A stretch of 64,000 nt of DNA from Leisingera sp. S132 (GCF_025144465.1 NZ_CP083553.1:2540001-2604000); one strand, 5' to 3'; shown: positions 37,460 through 47,179, counted from the first letter of the stretch. Numbers and translations: made by a program. The notes: generated by a model not told the origin, from the sequence alone.

Positions 37460-38376
37460 TTCTTCTGCCCCCGGCCGAAGTCCGGCGCGTCGGTGTCCTG
37501 GCCTGCTTCGATAATGCCGCGGCGGATGGCGCGGGTGCGGGTGAAATAGTCGTGCAGGTGCTGCCCGTCGCCGGTGCGGATGGCGCGCTGCAAGGCAAAG
37601 AGCTCCTCGGTGAAGCGGCCCAGGATTTCCAGCGTGGCATCCTTGTTGGTCAGGAACACGTCGCGCCACATTGTCGGGTCGGAGGCCGCAATCCGGGTAA
37701 AGTCGCGGAAACCGGCAGCGGAATACTTGATCACCTCGCTGTCAGTGACCCGGCGCAGGTCGTCCGCCACGCCCACCATCGTATAGGCGATCAGGTGCGG
37801 CGTGTGCGAGGTGACAGCCAGCACAAGGTCGTGGTGGTCGGCGTCCATCTCATCGACATGCGCACCCATGCCCTCCCAAAGCGCACGCAGGCGGGCGGTG
37901 GCCTCGGGGTCAGTGCCCTCGACCGGGACCAGCAGCGACCAGCGGTTGTCGAACAGTTCGGCAAAACCGGATTCAGGGCCGGAATGCTCCGTCCCTGCCA
38001 GCGGGTGGGCGGGCACGAAATGCACGCCCTCGGGGATATGCGGCTGCACTGCCTCGATCACATGGCGTTTGACCGAGCCGACGTCGGACACGGTCGCGCC
38101 GGGCTTCAGCACCGGCGCGATGTCTTCCATCACCGGCCCCATGGCGCCGACCGGCACGCAGAGCACAATCAGGTCAGCGTCCTGCACCGCCTCCTGCGCG
38201 CTGTCGCAAACGCGGTCGCAGAGGCCGATGCGGCGGGCGGTTTCACGGGTTTCCGCACTGCGGGCATAGCCGGTGACCTCGCCTGCAAGGCCTGCGCGTT
38301 TCATCGCCCAGAACATCGAGGATGCAATCAGGCCAAGGCCGATCAGCGCGACGCGGCCGTAAACATGTCCGCTCAT
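37456..38376 (-). CDS. tyrA: Prephenate/arogenate dehydrogenase
   Basis: A 306-residue NAD(P)-dependent enzyme of tyrosine synthesis, oxidising prephenate or arogenate. The Rossmann loop is [12 protein letters not shown], then DVGSVK and the substrate-site segment [14 protein letters not shown] with its His; SHTPHLIAY follows. No chorismate mutase or ACT domain is fused. It overlaps hisC and the extensin-like gene by 4 bases each. HisC-type aminotransferases can also transaminate aromatic keto acids, which explains the pairing. Whether prephenate or arogenate is preferred cannot be told. Confidence 0.92.
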   Translation of the reverse strand: MSGHVYGRVALIGLGLIASSMFWAMKRAGLAGEVTGYARSAETRETARRIGLCDRVCDSAQEAVQDADLIVLCVPVGAMGPVMEDIAPVLKPGATVSDVGSVKRHVIEAVQPHIPEGVHFVPAHPLAGTEHSGPESGFAELFDNRWSLLVPVEGTDPEATARLRALWEGMGAHVDEMDADHHDLVLAVTSHTPHLIAYTMVGVADDLRRVTDSEVIKYSAAGFRDFTRIAASDPTMWRDVFLTNKDATLEILGRFTEELFALQRAIRTGDGQHLHDYFTRTRAIRRGIIEAGQDTDAPDFGRGQKK

Positions 38377-39473
38377 GCTTGAACCTCTTTGGCCTGGCCC
38401 TCTTTGAAAGCCTTCACCCCTTGCGCGATGCGGCGGCAGGAGTCTTCGTCGCCGATGGTGATGCGCAACGCGGTGGGCAGGTTGTAGCCCGCCACCCGGC
38501 GCACGATCAGGCCCTGCGCCTGCAGGTACAGGTCGCAGGCCTCCGCCTCTGCCTGGCTGGAGAACCGGGCCAGGATGAAGTTGGTGCTGGAAACGTCCGA
38601 CGGCACACCCAGTTCCGCCAGCGCATTGGCCAGCCATGAGCGCCACTTGGCGTTCTCGGACCGGCACTGATCCACGTAGTCTGTGTCACGCACCGAGGCT
38701 TCGGCCCCAGCCAGCGCGGTGCTGGAGACGTTGAAGGGGCCGCGCACACGGTTCAGAACGCCGATGATCTCCCTGGGGCCGTAGCCCCAGCCGATCCGGG
38801 CGCCGCCCAGGCCGTAGATCTTTGAGAAGGTGCGGGTCATGAAGACGTTGCTGCGGGTGCCGATCAGCGCGGCGCCGGCGTCAAAGCCTTCGACATATTC
38901 GGCATAGGCACCGTCCAGCACCAGCAGCGCGCCCGCGGGCAGGCCATCGGCCAGCCGGGCCACCTCAGCCTCGCTGATCATGGTGCCGGTGGGGTTATTC
39001 GGGTTGGCGATGAACACCAGCTTGGTCCTGGCGGTGCAGCCAGCCAGCAGCGCGTCAACATCGGTGACGCGCTCGCGCTCCTTCACCTCCACCGGGGTGG
39101 CGCCGGCGGCCAGCGCGCTGATCCGGTACATCGCAAAGCCGTGTTCGGTATAGAGCACTTCATCCCCCGGGCCGGCATAGGCCTGGCAGAGGAAGGCGAT
39201 GATCTCGTCGCTGCCGGCGCCGCAGATGATCTGCTCCGGATCCAGCCCGTGAACCTCGCCGATCGCCTGCCGCAGCGCCGCGTGGTCCGAGCTGGGATAG
39301 CGGTGCATGTTGGCCGCCGCATCCTGCATCGCCTGGACGGCGCGCGGGCTGGGGCCAAAGGGGTTCTCGTTCGAGGAGAGCTTCACAACATTGCTCACCC
39401 CGTTCACATGGGCAGCCCCGCCCTGATACAGAGCGATGTCCATGATACCGGGCTGCGGTGTGACTTGGGTCAT
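38373..39473 (-). CDS. hisC: Histidinol-phosphate / aromatic aminotransferase
   Basis: A 366-residue fold-type I PLP aminotransferase. The segment [12 protein letters not shown], the NPNNPTGTM loop and the Schiff-base Lys in [12 protein letters not shown] are visible, with a C-terminal Arg in RRVAGYNLP. It converts imidazole acetol phosphate to histidinol phosphate and, in many alphaproteobacteria, also acts on prephenate or phenylpyruvate. Its coupling to tyrA supports an aromatic role alongside histidine synthesis. Confidence 0.93.
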   Translation of the reverse strand: MTQVTPQPGIMDIALYQGGAAHVNGVSNVVKLSSNENPFGPSPRAVQAMQDAAANMHRYPSSDHAALRQAIGEVHGLDPEQIICGAGSDEIIAFLCQAYAGPGDEVLYTEHGFAMYRISALAAGATPVEVKERERVTDVDALLAGCTARTKLVFIANPNNPTGTMISEAEVARLADGLPAGALLVLDGAYAEYVEGFDAGAALIGTRSNVFMTRTFSKIYGLGGARIGWGYGPREIIGVLNRVRGPFNVSSTALAGAEASVRDTDYVDQCRSENAKWRSWLANALAELGVPSDVSSTNFILARFSSQAEAEACDLYLQAQGLIVRRVAGYNLPTALRITIGDEDSCRRIAQGVKAFKEGQAKEVQA

Positions 39474-39595
39474 AATACGGGCTCCTTAATTCCAACCCGT
39501 CATAACGGCCCAAACGCTGGCGGGGAAGCACCAAGATGACGCTTCCCCCATGCTGCCGCCCCCCAGCGGCAGCCTGCCCCGGCCATGCGCCTGCG

Positions 39596-41242
39596 TTAAT
39601 GCGCAGATGCGGACTTGGGCATCTTGCGTTTGGCCTCAGCCATGATGATCTTCTGGATCTGCTTGCGCAGTTCCATGTCCTTGCGCATCGCCTCATTCGC
39701 CTGTTTCTGCATGGTCGAGGCCGATTGCGAGCCATCCGCGCCGTTCAGCGCCTCGCCTGCATATTTGCTGAGCGACTTGCCGGAAATCTGCTTGGCGATC
39801 TCGCCATAAACCGCGTCACCATGCAGCTTGATGAAATCGTCGGTGGCCTTAGCGCCGTATTTGGCAATGAGATCCTTCTTGACTGCGCCCTCCATTGCGG
39901 CGGGGGCCAGTTTGGTCTTGAGGAACGTCTCGGCCGCCCCGGTGAAGCCGGAGGAAAACTTCTCCAGCGCCTTGCCGGCGCTTGCGGACATGATGCCCGC
40001 GGTCAGGATCTTGGCGATGCTCTCCTTGATCTCCTTGGTGTTCGGCGGGCGGCCCTTTTCGATCATCGGCTTGGCGAGGCCGATGGTTTCCTTCAGCGCT
40101 TCTGTCACCATGGCCTCGCCGGCCTTGGACTTCAGGAACTTCTCAAAGAAGGCCTTGACCGCCTTCTTGGGCATCTCGCGCGACAGCCTGGAGGCCGCGG
40201 CCTTGGCCAGATCGTCAGCGAGGCCCGCTGAAAGCTTGGCAGTCAGCTTGCCGCCGGCCGCCCCTGCGAGGCCTGCTATGAAGCTGTCGATGAACACTTT
40301 CTTGGCGGCCCCGTCCCATGTCACCTTGTTGCCCGCCAGATGCTCACCCAGCTGGCCTGCACTGGATTTCAGCGCCTCGGTGCTGGCGGCAGCAATGGCG
40401 TGGGCCTTGGCGGGCGACATGCCCTTGGTCGCCACCAAACGCGCGGTCATGTAGGTCTCGACCACGGCAAAGGAGACCTCGCGCACCACTTCCAGCTTCC
40501 AGACGATGCCGCCGGCGGTGGCGATCCGCTGGTCGATGAATTTCTTGAAAGCCTTGCCGCCGGTGTTATAGGCCTTGGAGGCCTTTACATCCTGCTTGTA
40601 GACCTTCTTCCAGTCCGGTTTTTTCTTGCTGGTCAGTGTCTTGAGGAAGCTTGCCTCTGACCGGGCATTCAGGATCGGGGTCCAGGGCGGGTTGGTCTTG
40701 TCGTTGACCATGCTGACGGCAAATTCGGTCAGCGCATTCAAGAAGGTCTCGTTACCCTGGCGGGTGTTTTCCACATCGTTGCAGAAATCGACCCAGGATT
40801 CCGCCTGGCCGTACATGATTTCGGCCTTGGCCAGAAGCTTGCGGCGCAATTCTTCCTGCCCGGCCTCAAACTCGGCGACCGTGATCAGCTTGGTCTTGCC
40901 GTTCTCGACGACCTCAACCCGTTCGACCTTGGTGTCGGCGGCATGCATCGCCGCCAGTTTGGGCAGGCCTGCGTTCCAGGTGCGCATGCCGGGATCAACG
41001 ATGCCGTCAGGCTTTTTGAAGCCCAGCTTCTTTTTTTGAAAATCCTTGATGGTGCTGATCAAACCGGCGTCGCATTTGGTGCTGACCTCGATCGAATAGC
41101 CGTTCGCCTTGAGCATCAGGCGGACCAGTTCGACATCCGCGGGGGCGTTCTTGACCGGTTTGAATTTGCTTTCGCCAGTTTTCGGGTCCGGCTTGGTAAT
41201 CCGTTTCTTGTCGCCCACAGGGGCGGAAAGCTTGAGAGCCAT
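39596..41242 (-). CDS. Orphan peptidoglycan-binding-like protein, possible effector
   Basis: A 548-residue, Lys- and Ala-rich, basic protein with no signal peptide. Residues about 35-92 (VELVRLMLKANGYSIEVS to GIVDPGMRTWNAG) resemble a PG_binding_1 fold, but with insertions. The middle is helical, and about 330-420 contains Gly/Ala-rich amphipathic helices (FIAGLAGAAGGKLTAKL). No enzyme motif is recognised. The layout, a cell-wall-binding N terminus without a signal peptide joined to an amphipathic helical body, recalls type VI secretion effectors, but no secretion or immunity gene is adjacent. Function is not assigned. Confidence 0.7.
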   Translation of the reverse strand: MALKLSAPVGDKKRITKPDPKTGESKFKPVKNAPADVELVRLMLKANGYSIEVSTKCDAGLISTIKDFQKKKLGFKKPDGIVDPGMRTWNAGLPKLAAMHAADTKVERVEVVENGKTKLITVAEFEAGQEELRRKLLAKAEIMYGQAESWVDFCNDVENTRQGNETFLNALTEFAVSMVNDKTNPPWTPILNARSEASFLKTLTSKKKPDWKKVYKQDVKASKAYNTGGKAFKKFIDQRIATAGGIVWKLEVVREVSFAVVETYMTARLVATKGMSPAKAHAIAAASTEALKSSAGQLGEHLAGNKVTWDGAAKKVFIDSFIAGLAGAAGGKLTAKLSAGLADDLAKAAASRLSREMPKKAVKAFFEKFLKSKAGEAMVTEALKETIGLAKPMIEKGRPPNTKEIKESIAKILTAGIMSASAGKALEKFSSGFTGAAETFLKTKLAPAAMEGAVKKDLIAKYGAKATDDFIKLHGDAVYGEIAKQISGKSLSKYAGEALNGADGSQSASTMQKQANEAMRKDMELRKQIQKIIMAEAKRKMPKSASAH

Positions 41243-41412
41243 GACGTTGCTCCAACAAAATAACTACTGCTGGAAGCCTGCCATGCCGGCGGCGGGACGT
41301 CGCGGGGGATTTCAAATCGACTTTCCCCCTTTAAACGCGGGGGACAGCTGCCTACATATCACAAGCATGTGAGGTGCTTCCCGAAACCGTAAAGCACCCC
41401 ATTTGATTGGGC

Positions 41413-42837
41413 CTAAGCCGCCTGCGCCTTGAATCGTGCGGTGTGCGGATCGGCGTTGTAACGGGCGGCAACCTCCCCTGCCTTCATCGACAGCTCATTG
41501 ACGCAATCAATGATGTACTGCGCCTTCTCCTCCGTCATCAGGTAGGAAAAGTTGAGGCGCACCCAGCCGGGTTTCTTCATCTCTTCGCCTGCCTGCAGGT
41601 CGGCAAACAGAGTTTCGGATTCCGGCTGGCTGATACCCAGCAGACGGTGCGCATAGGGGCCTGCACAGGCGCAGCCGCCGCGGGCCTGGATGCCGTAGAC
41701 GTCGCTCAGCATGCGGGTGAACAGTTGCTGGTGCACCGGGTTTCCCTCGCCGTCGGAGACCAGGAAAGAGAAGATCGGCAGCCGGTGCGCATCCCGGTGG
41801 CCGAGGATGCGCAGGCGCGGATTGGCTGACCAGCCCTGCAAGGCCATCTGCGCGAATTTCTCCTCGCGGGCTTCGATCTGCTGCTGGCCCACGGCCTCCT
41901 TGACCAGAAACGCCAGCGCAGCGCGGATGTCGCCGATCACGTTGGGGGTGCCGGCCTCTTCGCGGGCGGCCAGGTCCTGGCTGTATTCATGCCGCCAGGG
42001 CGAGACAAAGCTGACGGTACCGCCGCCGGGCCAGGACGGGCAGCGGCGGCGCACTGCGGTCTGGTTGACGATCAGCACGCCGGAGGCGCCGGGGCCGCCC
42101 GGGAACTTGTGCGGCGAGACCACAATTGCATCTTTGCGCGCGGCGCCGCCCTGCCCCATGTCGATGGGCAGGTAAGGGCCGCCGCCGGCATAGTCCCAGA
42201 CCGCCAGCGCGCCATGTGCGTGCAGCAGGCGGCTGATGGGGCCGGGATCGGTGACGATGCCGGTCACGTTGGAAGCGGCAGAGAAGCTGCCGATTTTCAA
42301 GTCGCTGTCCGCGTGCTGCTTGAGCGCCCGCTCCAGCACTTCCAGGTCGGGGCCACCCTCTGCCACTTCGGGGATTTCCACCACCTCCGCGTTGCTTTCG
42401 CGCCAGGGCAGGATGTTGGAGTGATGCTCATACGGGCCAATGAAGACGACCGGGCGGGCGGCCTCATTGACGCCGAACAGGCTGACCAGACGGTTCAGGC
42501 CTGCGGTTGCGCCCGAGCCGGTGAAGATCACCGCGTCCTCTGCGGTGGCGCCGGTGATGCGGGCAATCTCAGCGCGCGCCTCGCGGCGCAGGCGGGTCAT
42601 CTGGGTGCCGCAGTATGATGCCTCAGTGTGGGAGTTGGCGTAGAAGGGCAGCACCTGTTCCGCCACAAAATCCTCCACCTGGCGCAGGGCGCGGCCAGAG
42701 GCGACGTAGTCGGCGTAGACCAGCGGCACCTCGCCATCGAGACCGGGGATCATCACGCCGTCGCCGATAACGCTTCGGCCAAGGGTTCCGTCCTGTTCCG
42801 CTTGCCGGATTGTCTGTTTGAATGCTGCCAGTGTCAT
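41413..42837 (-). CDS. Class V aminotransferase, cysteine-desulfurase-like
   Basis: A 474-residue fold-type I PLP enzyme. The Schiff-base Lys244 is in SPHKFPGG, the phosphate-binding Thr/Gly region is FTGSGATAG, and a Cys sits where desulfurases have theirs, in ARGGCACAGPY. It is longer than IscS or SufS and no Fe-S scaffold gene is adjacent, so the physiological substrate may not be cysteine. It is divergent from an Lrp-type regulator, which suggests amino-acid-dependent control. Confidence 0.85.
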   Translation of the reverse strand: MTLAAFKQTIRQAEQDGTLGRSVIGDGVMIPGLDGEVPLVYADYVASGRALRQVEDFVAEQVLPFYANSHTEASYCGTQMTRLRREARAEIARITGATAEDAVIFTGSGATAGLNRLVSLFGVNEAARPVVFIGPYEHHSNILPWRESNAEVVEIPEVAEGGPDLEVLERALKQHADSDLKIGSFSAASNVTGIVTDPGPISRLLHAHGALAVWDYAGGGPYLPIDMGQGGAARKDAIVVSPHKFPGGPGASGVLIVNQTAVRRRCPSWPGGGTVSFVSPWRHEYSQDLAAREEAGTPNVIGDIRAALAFLVKEAVGQQQIEAREEKFAQMALQGWSANPRLRILGHRDAHRLPIFSFLVSDGEGNPVHQQLFTRMLSDVYGIQARGGCACAGPYAHRLLGISQPESETLFADLQAGEEMKKPGWVRLNFSYLMTEEKAQYIIDCVNELSMKAGEVAARYNADPHTARFKAQAA

Positions 42838-42886
42838 GTCGCGCCTCCGAAATCTGTAAAGGCATCATGAACGGTTTGAAGTGCAA

Positions 42887-42930
42887 AAACTTTATCATTT
42901 ACTGAGTAGATTGCTGAAACTTTGTGTCAT
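42887..42930. promoter_or_regulatory. Direct repeats in the class V / Lrp divergent region
   Basis: AAACTTTATCAT at 42887-42898 recurs as AAACTTTGTGTCAT at 42917-42930. The starts are 30 bases apart, close to three helical turns, as expected for Lrp-type binding along one face of the DNA. The region is AT-rich against a GC-rich background. Binding is inferred. Confidence 0.4.
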
Positions 42931-42941
42931 ATGATCGAACC

Positions 42942-43403
42942 ATGAGCAAAAATGCAGACAATATTGACCGCGCTATTCTGCGTGCCCTGCAGCAGGACGC
43001 CAGCCTGTCGCAGCGGGAACTGGCGGATCAGGTGGGGCTGTCGCAGAACGCCTGCTGGCGGCGGCTGAAGGCGCTGAATGAACGCGGGCTGCTGAAAGGC
43101 TCTACCGCGCGGCTGGACCGCAAGCAGCTGGGGCTGGACCTGGTGGTGTTTGTGCTGCTGCGCACCCGGCATCATTCAGCGGACTGGCTGCAAAAATTCC
43201 GCCGCCATGTGCTGACCATTCCCGAAGTGGTGGATTTCCACCGCATCGGCGGCGACTACGACTATCAGCTGAAAGTGGTGACAGAAGACATGGCCAGCTA
43301 TGACAAGGTTTATCAGCGGCTGATTTCTGGTGTGGAACTGGACAGCGTGACCTCCTATTTCGCAATGGAGGCCATCGCCGAGGGGCGTCCGCTGCCCTTG
43401 TGA
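42942..43403 (+). CDS. Lrp/AsnC family transcriptional regulator
   Basis: A 153-residue regulator. The N-terminal helix-turn-helix is IDRAILRALQQDASLSQREL to LSQNACWRRLKAL, and the C-terminal RAM (amino-acid binding) domain has HRIGGDYDYQLKVV. ATG 42942 is used; an in-frame GTG at 42924 would add six residues. It probably regulates the divergent class V PLP gene and itself. Confidence 0.9.
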   Translation: MSKNADNIDRAILRALQQDASLSQRELADQVGLSQNACWRRLKALNERGLLKGSTARLDRKQLGLDLVVFVLLRTRHHSADWLQKFRRHVLTIPEVVDFHRIGGDYDYQLKVVTEDMASYDKVYQRLISGVELDSVTSYFAMEAIAEGRPLPL

Positions 43404-43445
43404 AAACGCTGGAAGGGCGTCCCCCCTGCCCTGCGGGCAAGACTG

Positions 43446-44018
43446 TCAGTGCCCGAAGGCGCTGTCTTTCATCCATTTCGGCCGCTTGCCGTCCGGCCCC
43501 ATGCGCATATGCAGGCAGGCGGTGCCAAGACGCTGGAAATAGAGGATATCGACCGGGTACCAGCCGGCCGAGGGCACCTCAACCTGGGTCACGATGGTGC
43601 TGTCGCAAGACTGGCGGCCGTCGTATTCACCCACGACTTGACCACCGATCCTGGCCAGCAGCCCGTCGTTGGTCAGAAAGTCGATATTGTGGACGCCCGG
43701 CGTGTCGAGTTTGACATAGCCGGTGATGCGGGCCGCCACATGCATCGGCCGTTTGGCGGTCAGCGTGTTCTGCCCCTCCTCTGTATCACGGTTGTCCAGC
43801 CCGGCAATGGGGCGTCCAGGTTCACTGCTGATTTTCAGCGCGGAGGAGGCTTCGGCCAGTGTCTTCACATCCTGCGGATAGGCATAAACCACCGCCAGTC
43901 CAGGCTTGACGCCGGAAGGCTGCGGATTCGCCGGTGTGAGCTTCAGCGGTGCGGCGCTTGCTGCTGCAGCCGCGATGGTGAGCGCAGCTGCGGCTGCGGC
44001 CTTCATCAAGATCTTCAT
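43446..44018 (-). CDS. Secreted PA14-like domain protein
   Basis: A 190-residue protein with an Ala-rich signal peptide (about 1-23). The mature part has a beta-rich section, VAARITGYVKLDTPGVHNIDFLTNDGLLARIGG, which follows the PA14 pattern of a glycan- or ligand-binding beta barrel, with two cysteines (CDST and ACLHM) that could form a disulfide. Probably periplasmic or surface-exposed. No specific partner is seen; it converges on the Lrp gene and is next to rpsD on the same strand. Confidence 0.65.
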   Translation of the reverse strand: MKILMKAAAAAALTIAAAAASAAPLKLTPANPQPSGVKPGLAVVYAYPQDVKTLAEASSALKISSEPGRPIAGLDNRDTEEGQNTLTAKRPMHVAARITGYVKLDTPGVHNIDFLTNDGLLARIGGQVVGEYDGRQSCDSTIVTQVEVPSAGWYPVDILYFQRLGTACLHMRMGPDGKRPKWMKDSAFGH

Positions 44019-44120
44019 TGGTCACTCCCTGATGTTTTGGATCAGGATAGTGCCAATGGCCCAAACGGGCCACTGCTTTTGAACCCGCTTGCCGCGAACG
44101 CCCTGCACAGCCGGCGCGCC

Positions 44121-44153
44121 AAAGAAAAAGGGCTGCCCGCGAGGACAGCCCTT
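44121..44153 (-). terminator. Terminator of rpsD
   Basis: AAGGGCTG at 44128-44135 pairs with CAGCCCTT at 44146-44153. On the minus strand the stem is followed by TTTTTCTTT. It lies 28 bases after the rpsD stop. Confidence 0.92.
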
Positions 44154-44180
44154 CCGCCAGATGCCCCAGGGGCAGCAGGC

Positions 44181-44801
44181 TTAGTTCTTGGCGTAGAATT
44201 CGACGACCAGGTTCGGTTCCATCATCACCGGGTACGGCACATCGCCCAGGCCGGGGGTGCGCACGAAGGTTGCGGTCATCTTGGAGTGGTCGGCTTCGAT
44301 GTAATCGGGCACATCGCGCTCAGCCAGCTGGACGGCTTCCAGAACGGCAACCATCTGCTTGGATTTGTCACGAACCTCGATCACGTCGCCCTCTTTCACG
44401 CGGTAGGAGGGGATGTTCACGCGCTTGCCGTTCACGGTCACGTGGCCGTGGTTGACGAACTGGCGGGCCGCAAAAACGGTTGCCACGAACTTGGCGCGGT
44501 AGACGACAGCGTCCAGGCGGCGCTCCAGCAGGCCGATCAGGTTTTCACCGGTGTCGCCGGAAACACGCACGGCTTCGCCGTAGATGCGGCGGAACTGCTT
44601 CTCGGTCAGGTCGCCATAGTAGCCCTTGAGCTTCTGCTTGGCGCGCAGCTGGATGCCGAAGTCGGACAGTTTGCCCTTGCGGCGCTGGCCGTGCTGGCCC
44701 GGGCCGTAGTCGCGGCGGTTGACCGGGGACTTCGGGCGGCCCCAGATGTTTTCGCCCATGCGGCGGTCGATTTTGTACTTGGCAGACGTGCGTTTGGTCA
44801 C
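44181..44801 (-). CDS. rpsD: 30S ribosomal protein S4
   Basis: A 206-residue primary 16S rRNA-binding protein that also takes part in translational accuracy. The S4 RNA-binding domain is [39 protein letters not shown]. Length and frame are normal. It is a stand-alone gene here, as in other alphaproteobacteria, with its own promoter (44900-44927), a structured leader and a terminator. In other bacteria S4 represses its own mRNA. Confidence 0.98.
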   Translation of the reverse strand: MTKRTSAKYKIDRRMGENIWGRPKSPVNRRDYGPGQHGQRRKGKLSDFGIQLRAKQKLKGYYGDLTEKQFRRIYGEAVRVSGDTGENLIGLLERRLDAVVYRAKFVATVFAARQFVNHGHVTVNGKRVNIPSYRVKEGDVIEVRDKSKQMVAVLEAVQLAERDVPDYIEADHSKMTATFVRTPGLGDVPYPVMMEPNLVVEFYAKN

Positions 44802-44841
44802 GGCTGATCTCCTTCTTAAGTTTCGAAGGGCGTTGTCCTCT

Positions 44842-44875
44842 TGCCTTGCGGCATGACAGGGATCCCCTTGCGGGG
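44842..44875 (-). promoter_or_regulatory. Structured leader of rpsD with two GCAA-tetraloop hairpins
   Basis: On the minus strand the leader contains CCCC-GCAA-GGGG (44864-44875) and TGCC-GCAA-GGCA (44842-44853). Both are 4-bp stems capped by a GNRA tetraloop, 10 bases apart and upstream of the ribosome site. GNRA-capped stems are common protein or tertiary contact sites, so this may be an S4 autoregulation element. That link is inference. Confidence 0.5.
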
Positions 44876-44899
44876 GCCACCAACACCAATGAAGCCGCG

Positions 44900-44927
44900 C
44901 TTATATAGGGGGATGGGGCAGAGTCAA
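44900..44927 (-). promoter_or_regulatory. Sigma-70-type promoter of rpsD
   Basis: On the minus strand, TTGACT (44922-44927) and TATAAG (44900-44905) are separated by 16 bases. This is close to consensus and about 100 bases before the rpsD start, giving a leader of about 90 bases that includes the two hairpins. Confidence 0.75.
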
Positions 44928-45014
44928 CACGGTGAATGCGTGTCCGGCAGGAAATTCGCGCCGCCGCCCGCCTCTGGCCGTGAAATAGCACCCTGGTCTT
45001 GCCGGTTGAAGGCT

Positions 45015-46076
45015 TCAGGCTGCGTCATGCCCCAGAATCGCGGCCTCGGTGGCGCTGAGGTTGCGGCGCGCATGGGCGCCATAGGCCAGCGGATCGTGCT
45101 CCAGCTCCGGCTGCAGGCGGAACAGGCGTTCCCGGTCAGGCTGGCTGAGCGCAGTCAGCGATGCGTTGGAGGGATGGAAGCTCTCTGTTTCCACCCCGTT
45201 GGCCCAGAGCACCTGGTGATTGGCCAGCATCAGATGAATATAGGTGACTTCACGCACGGAAGTGTCGGGCTGGATGGTGGAGCCATTGACCAGGTCACCG
45301 GCCGCCACCAGCACCTCGGGCGTGTTGAACAGAGCCCGCACACGGGCACCGCGCAGCAGCATCCGGTGATCGGGGGAGACCAGCAGTTCCCGCTCCGGCC
45401 GGTCGATGCCCAAGGCCCCTGCCTGAATGCGGACCGGCCGCAGCTGCGGCATGACATAAAGCCGGGCGCCGCTGATCCGGCGGGAGCCGATCCAGAGGAT
45501 TTCCTGGACGCCATTATCCCGGGTCTGAACCTTTCCGCCCTCGCGCAGCTGCTCTACCGGTTGCGGACCATCGGGGGTTGCGATCCGCGTGCCCGGCGTA
45601 AAGCAGATGACCCCGGCTTCGCCATCAGGCCGGGCTGTGCCGGCAGCGCCAAGCACGCAGTGCACGACCCATAGATCGGTGCCGCGCGGCGGCAGCTGGT
45701 CGACAAACATCAACAGCGGGTTCTGACCCGGCCCGGCCTCAATCAGTGTTGCAGTGAAGCTTTGCACCCCATTGGTGACAACAAACCAGCTGTCCATCAG
45801 CGGCTCGTCAATTTCGACCGCATCGACATCGGTCCGGTTCTGCACCGCAGCCCCCACCAGCCTGCGCACGGACCGTGCCGCGCGGCGGCGCAATTCTGCC
45901 TCGCCGTTTGCCCCATCAAGCCGCAACAGCCCTGCAGGCCCATCCACCTGCACGGCATCTCCGTGCCAGGACCACGCTGCCCCCGCATCAAGTGCGTCCT
46001 TGGGCGCCGCCGGGAGGCCGTCGATCTCTGTTTGCGACCAGGAAATAACAAACGTGCCACGAAAGCCCGTCTTCAT
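45015..46076 (-). CDS. Hint domain-containing protein
   Basis: A 353-residue protein. A beta-rich N-terminal part (about 1-150) is followed by a Hint (hedgehog/intein) module from CFTPGTRIATPDGPQPVEQL, with Cys158 at the splice-junction position, to about residue 300 (ELLVSPDHRMLL, then YIHLMLANHQVLWANG). Hint domains cleave or rearrange peptide bonds. The family is expanded in Rhodobacterales, often beside RTX-type repeats, but no such repeats are visible here. No classical signal peptide. Role unknown. Confidence 0.85.
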   Translation of the reverse strand: MKTGFRGTFVISWSQTEIDGLPAAPKDALDAGAAWSWHGDAVQVDGPAGLLRLDGANGEAELRRRAARSVRRLVGAAVQNRTDVDAVEIDEPLMDSWFVVTNGVQSFTATLIEAGPGQNPLLMFVDQLPPRGTDLWVVHCVLGAAGTARPDGEAGVICFTPGTRIATPDGPQPVEQLREGGKVQTRDNGVQEILWIGSRRISGARLYVMPQLRPVRIQAGALGIDRPERELLVSPDHRMLLRGARVRALFNTPEVLVAAGDLVNGSTIQPDTSVREVTYIHLMLANHQVLWANGVETESFHPSNASLTALSQPDRERLFRLQPELEHDPLAYGAHARRNLSATEAAILGHDAA

Positions 46077-46263
46077 CTGCCTGTATGCCTGCTTCGTCTT
46101 TTAATTATTAACGAAACATTAACAATGCGGCGCGCGGCTGGAAACAGCGGGAAGCTAAAATGCATGTGAGCGTGCCCAATGCGCACCATTTCCAAGGAGT
46201 TTGGCCCCGCTCAGCAGGCGGGCCGCTTAAAGGTCAGCCCGGGCGCGGCGCCGCGACCCTGCG

Positions 46264-47179
46264 TCACCCCATCGGCGCATAACTGGACCGCAGGCCGTCC
46301 GCTGCCTGACGGACCACCTCAGCCACCTGCATCAGCTGCCGGGCCAGCGGGTTGCTGCGGCGCCAGATCATGCCGATGGTGCGCGAAGGTTGCGGGTCGC
46401 GGAAACGGGCAACCGACACCTCCGCCGAGCGGGTTTCCACCGGCACCGCCATTTCCGGGATCAGCGTCACACCTATTCCGGCGCTGACCATCTGCACCAG
46501 CGTCGACAAGGAGCTGCCGTCCAGCAGTTCCCGCGGGGCCGCGGACTGCATATTGCAGAACGACAGCGCCTGGTCGCGGAAGCAATGCCCCTCCTCCAGC
46601 AGCAGGAGGCGCATCTCGCGCAGGCCCTCGGGACCCGGAACCGGCGTGCCGGCATCCTCCCCTGGGCGCACCAGGACAAAGTGCTCAGCAAACAGCGGCA
46701 CCTCTTCATATGAAGGCTCAGACACCGGCAGTGCGACGATGGCCGTGTCCAGCCGCCCCTCTCCCAGTTCCTCCAGCAGCTTGGGCGTCACCGTTTCGCG
46801 GACCCGGATATCAGCCTCGGGGTACTGGCTGGTGAGTGTGCCCACGATGGAGGGCAGCAGATAGGGTGCAATGGTGGGAATCACCCCGATGCGCAGGCGT
46901 CCGGCGAGCCCCTCGCGCGAGGCCCGTGCCAGCTCTCCCAGTTCATCCACCGAGCGCAGGATGCCGCGCACGCGGGCAGCCAGATCCTCACCCAGGCTGG
47001 TGAGCCGTACCTGACGGGCGCCGCGCTCCACCAGCTGCACCCCCAGCGCCTCCTCCAACTCTTTGATCTGAACAGACAAAGCCGGCTGAGACACCGCGCA
47101 GGCATCCGCCGCGCGGCCAAAATGGCGGTGCAGGGCCAGCGCCTCGAAATAGCGCATCTGGCGAAGGGTCACGTTTGTC

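Noticed and set aside
41365-41400. A terminator after the class V PLP gene
   Set aside because: GGTGCTT and AAGCACC can pair around a 12-base loop, but there is no T tract on the minus strand and the stem is short, so I do not list it as a feature.
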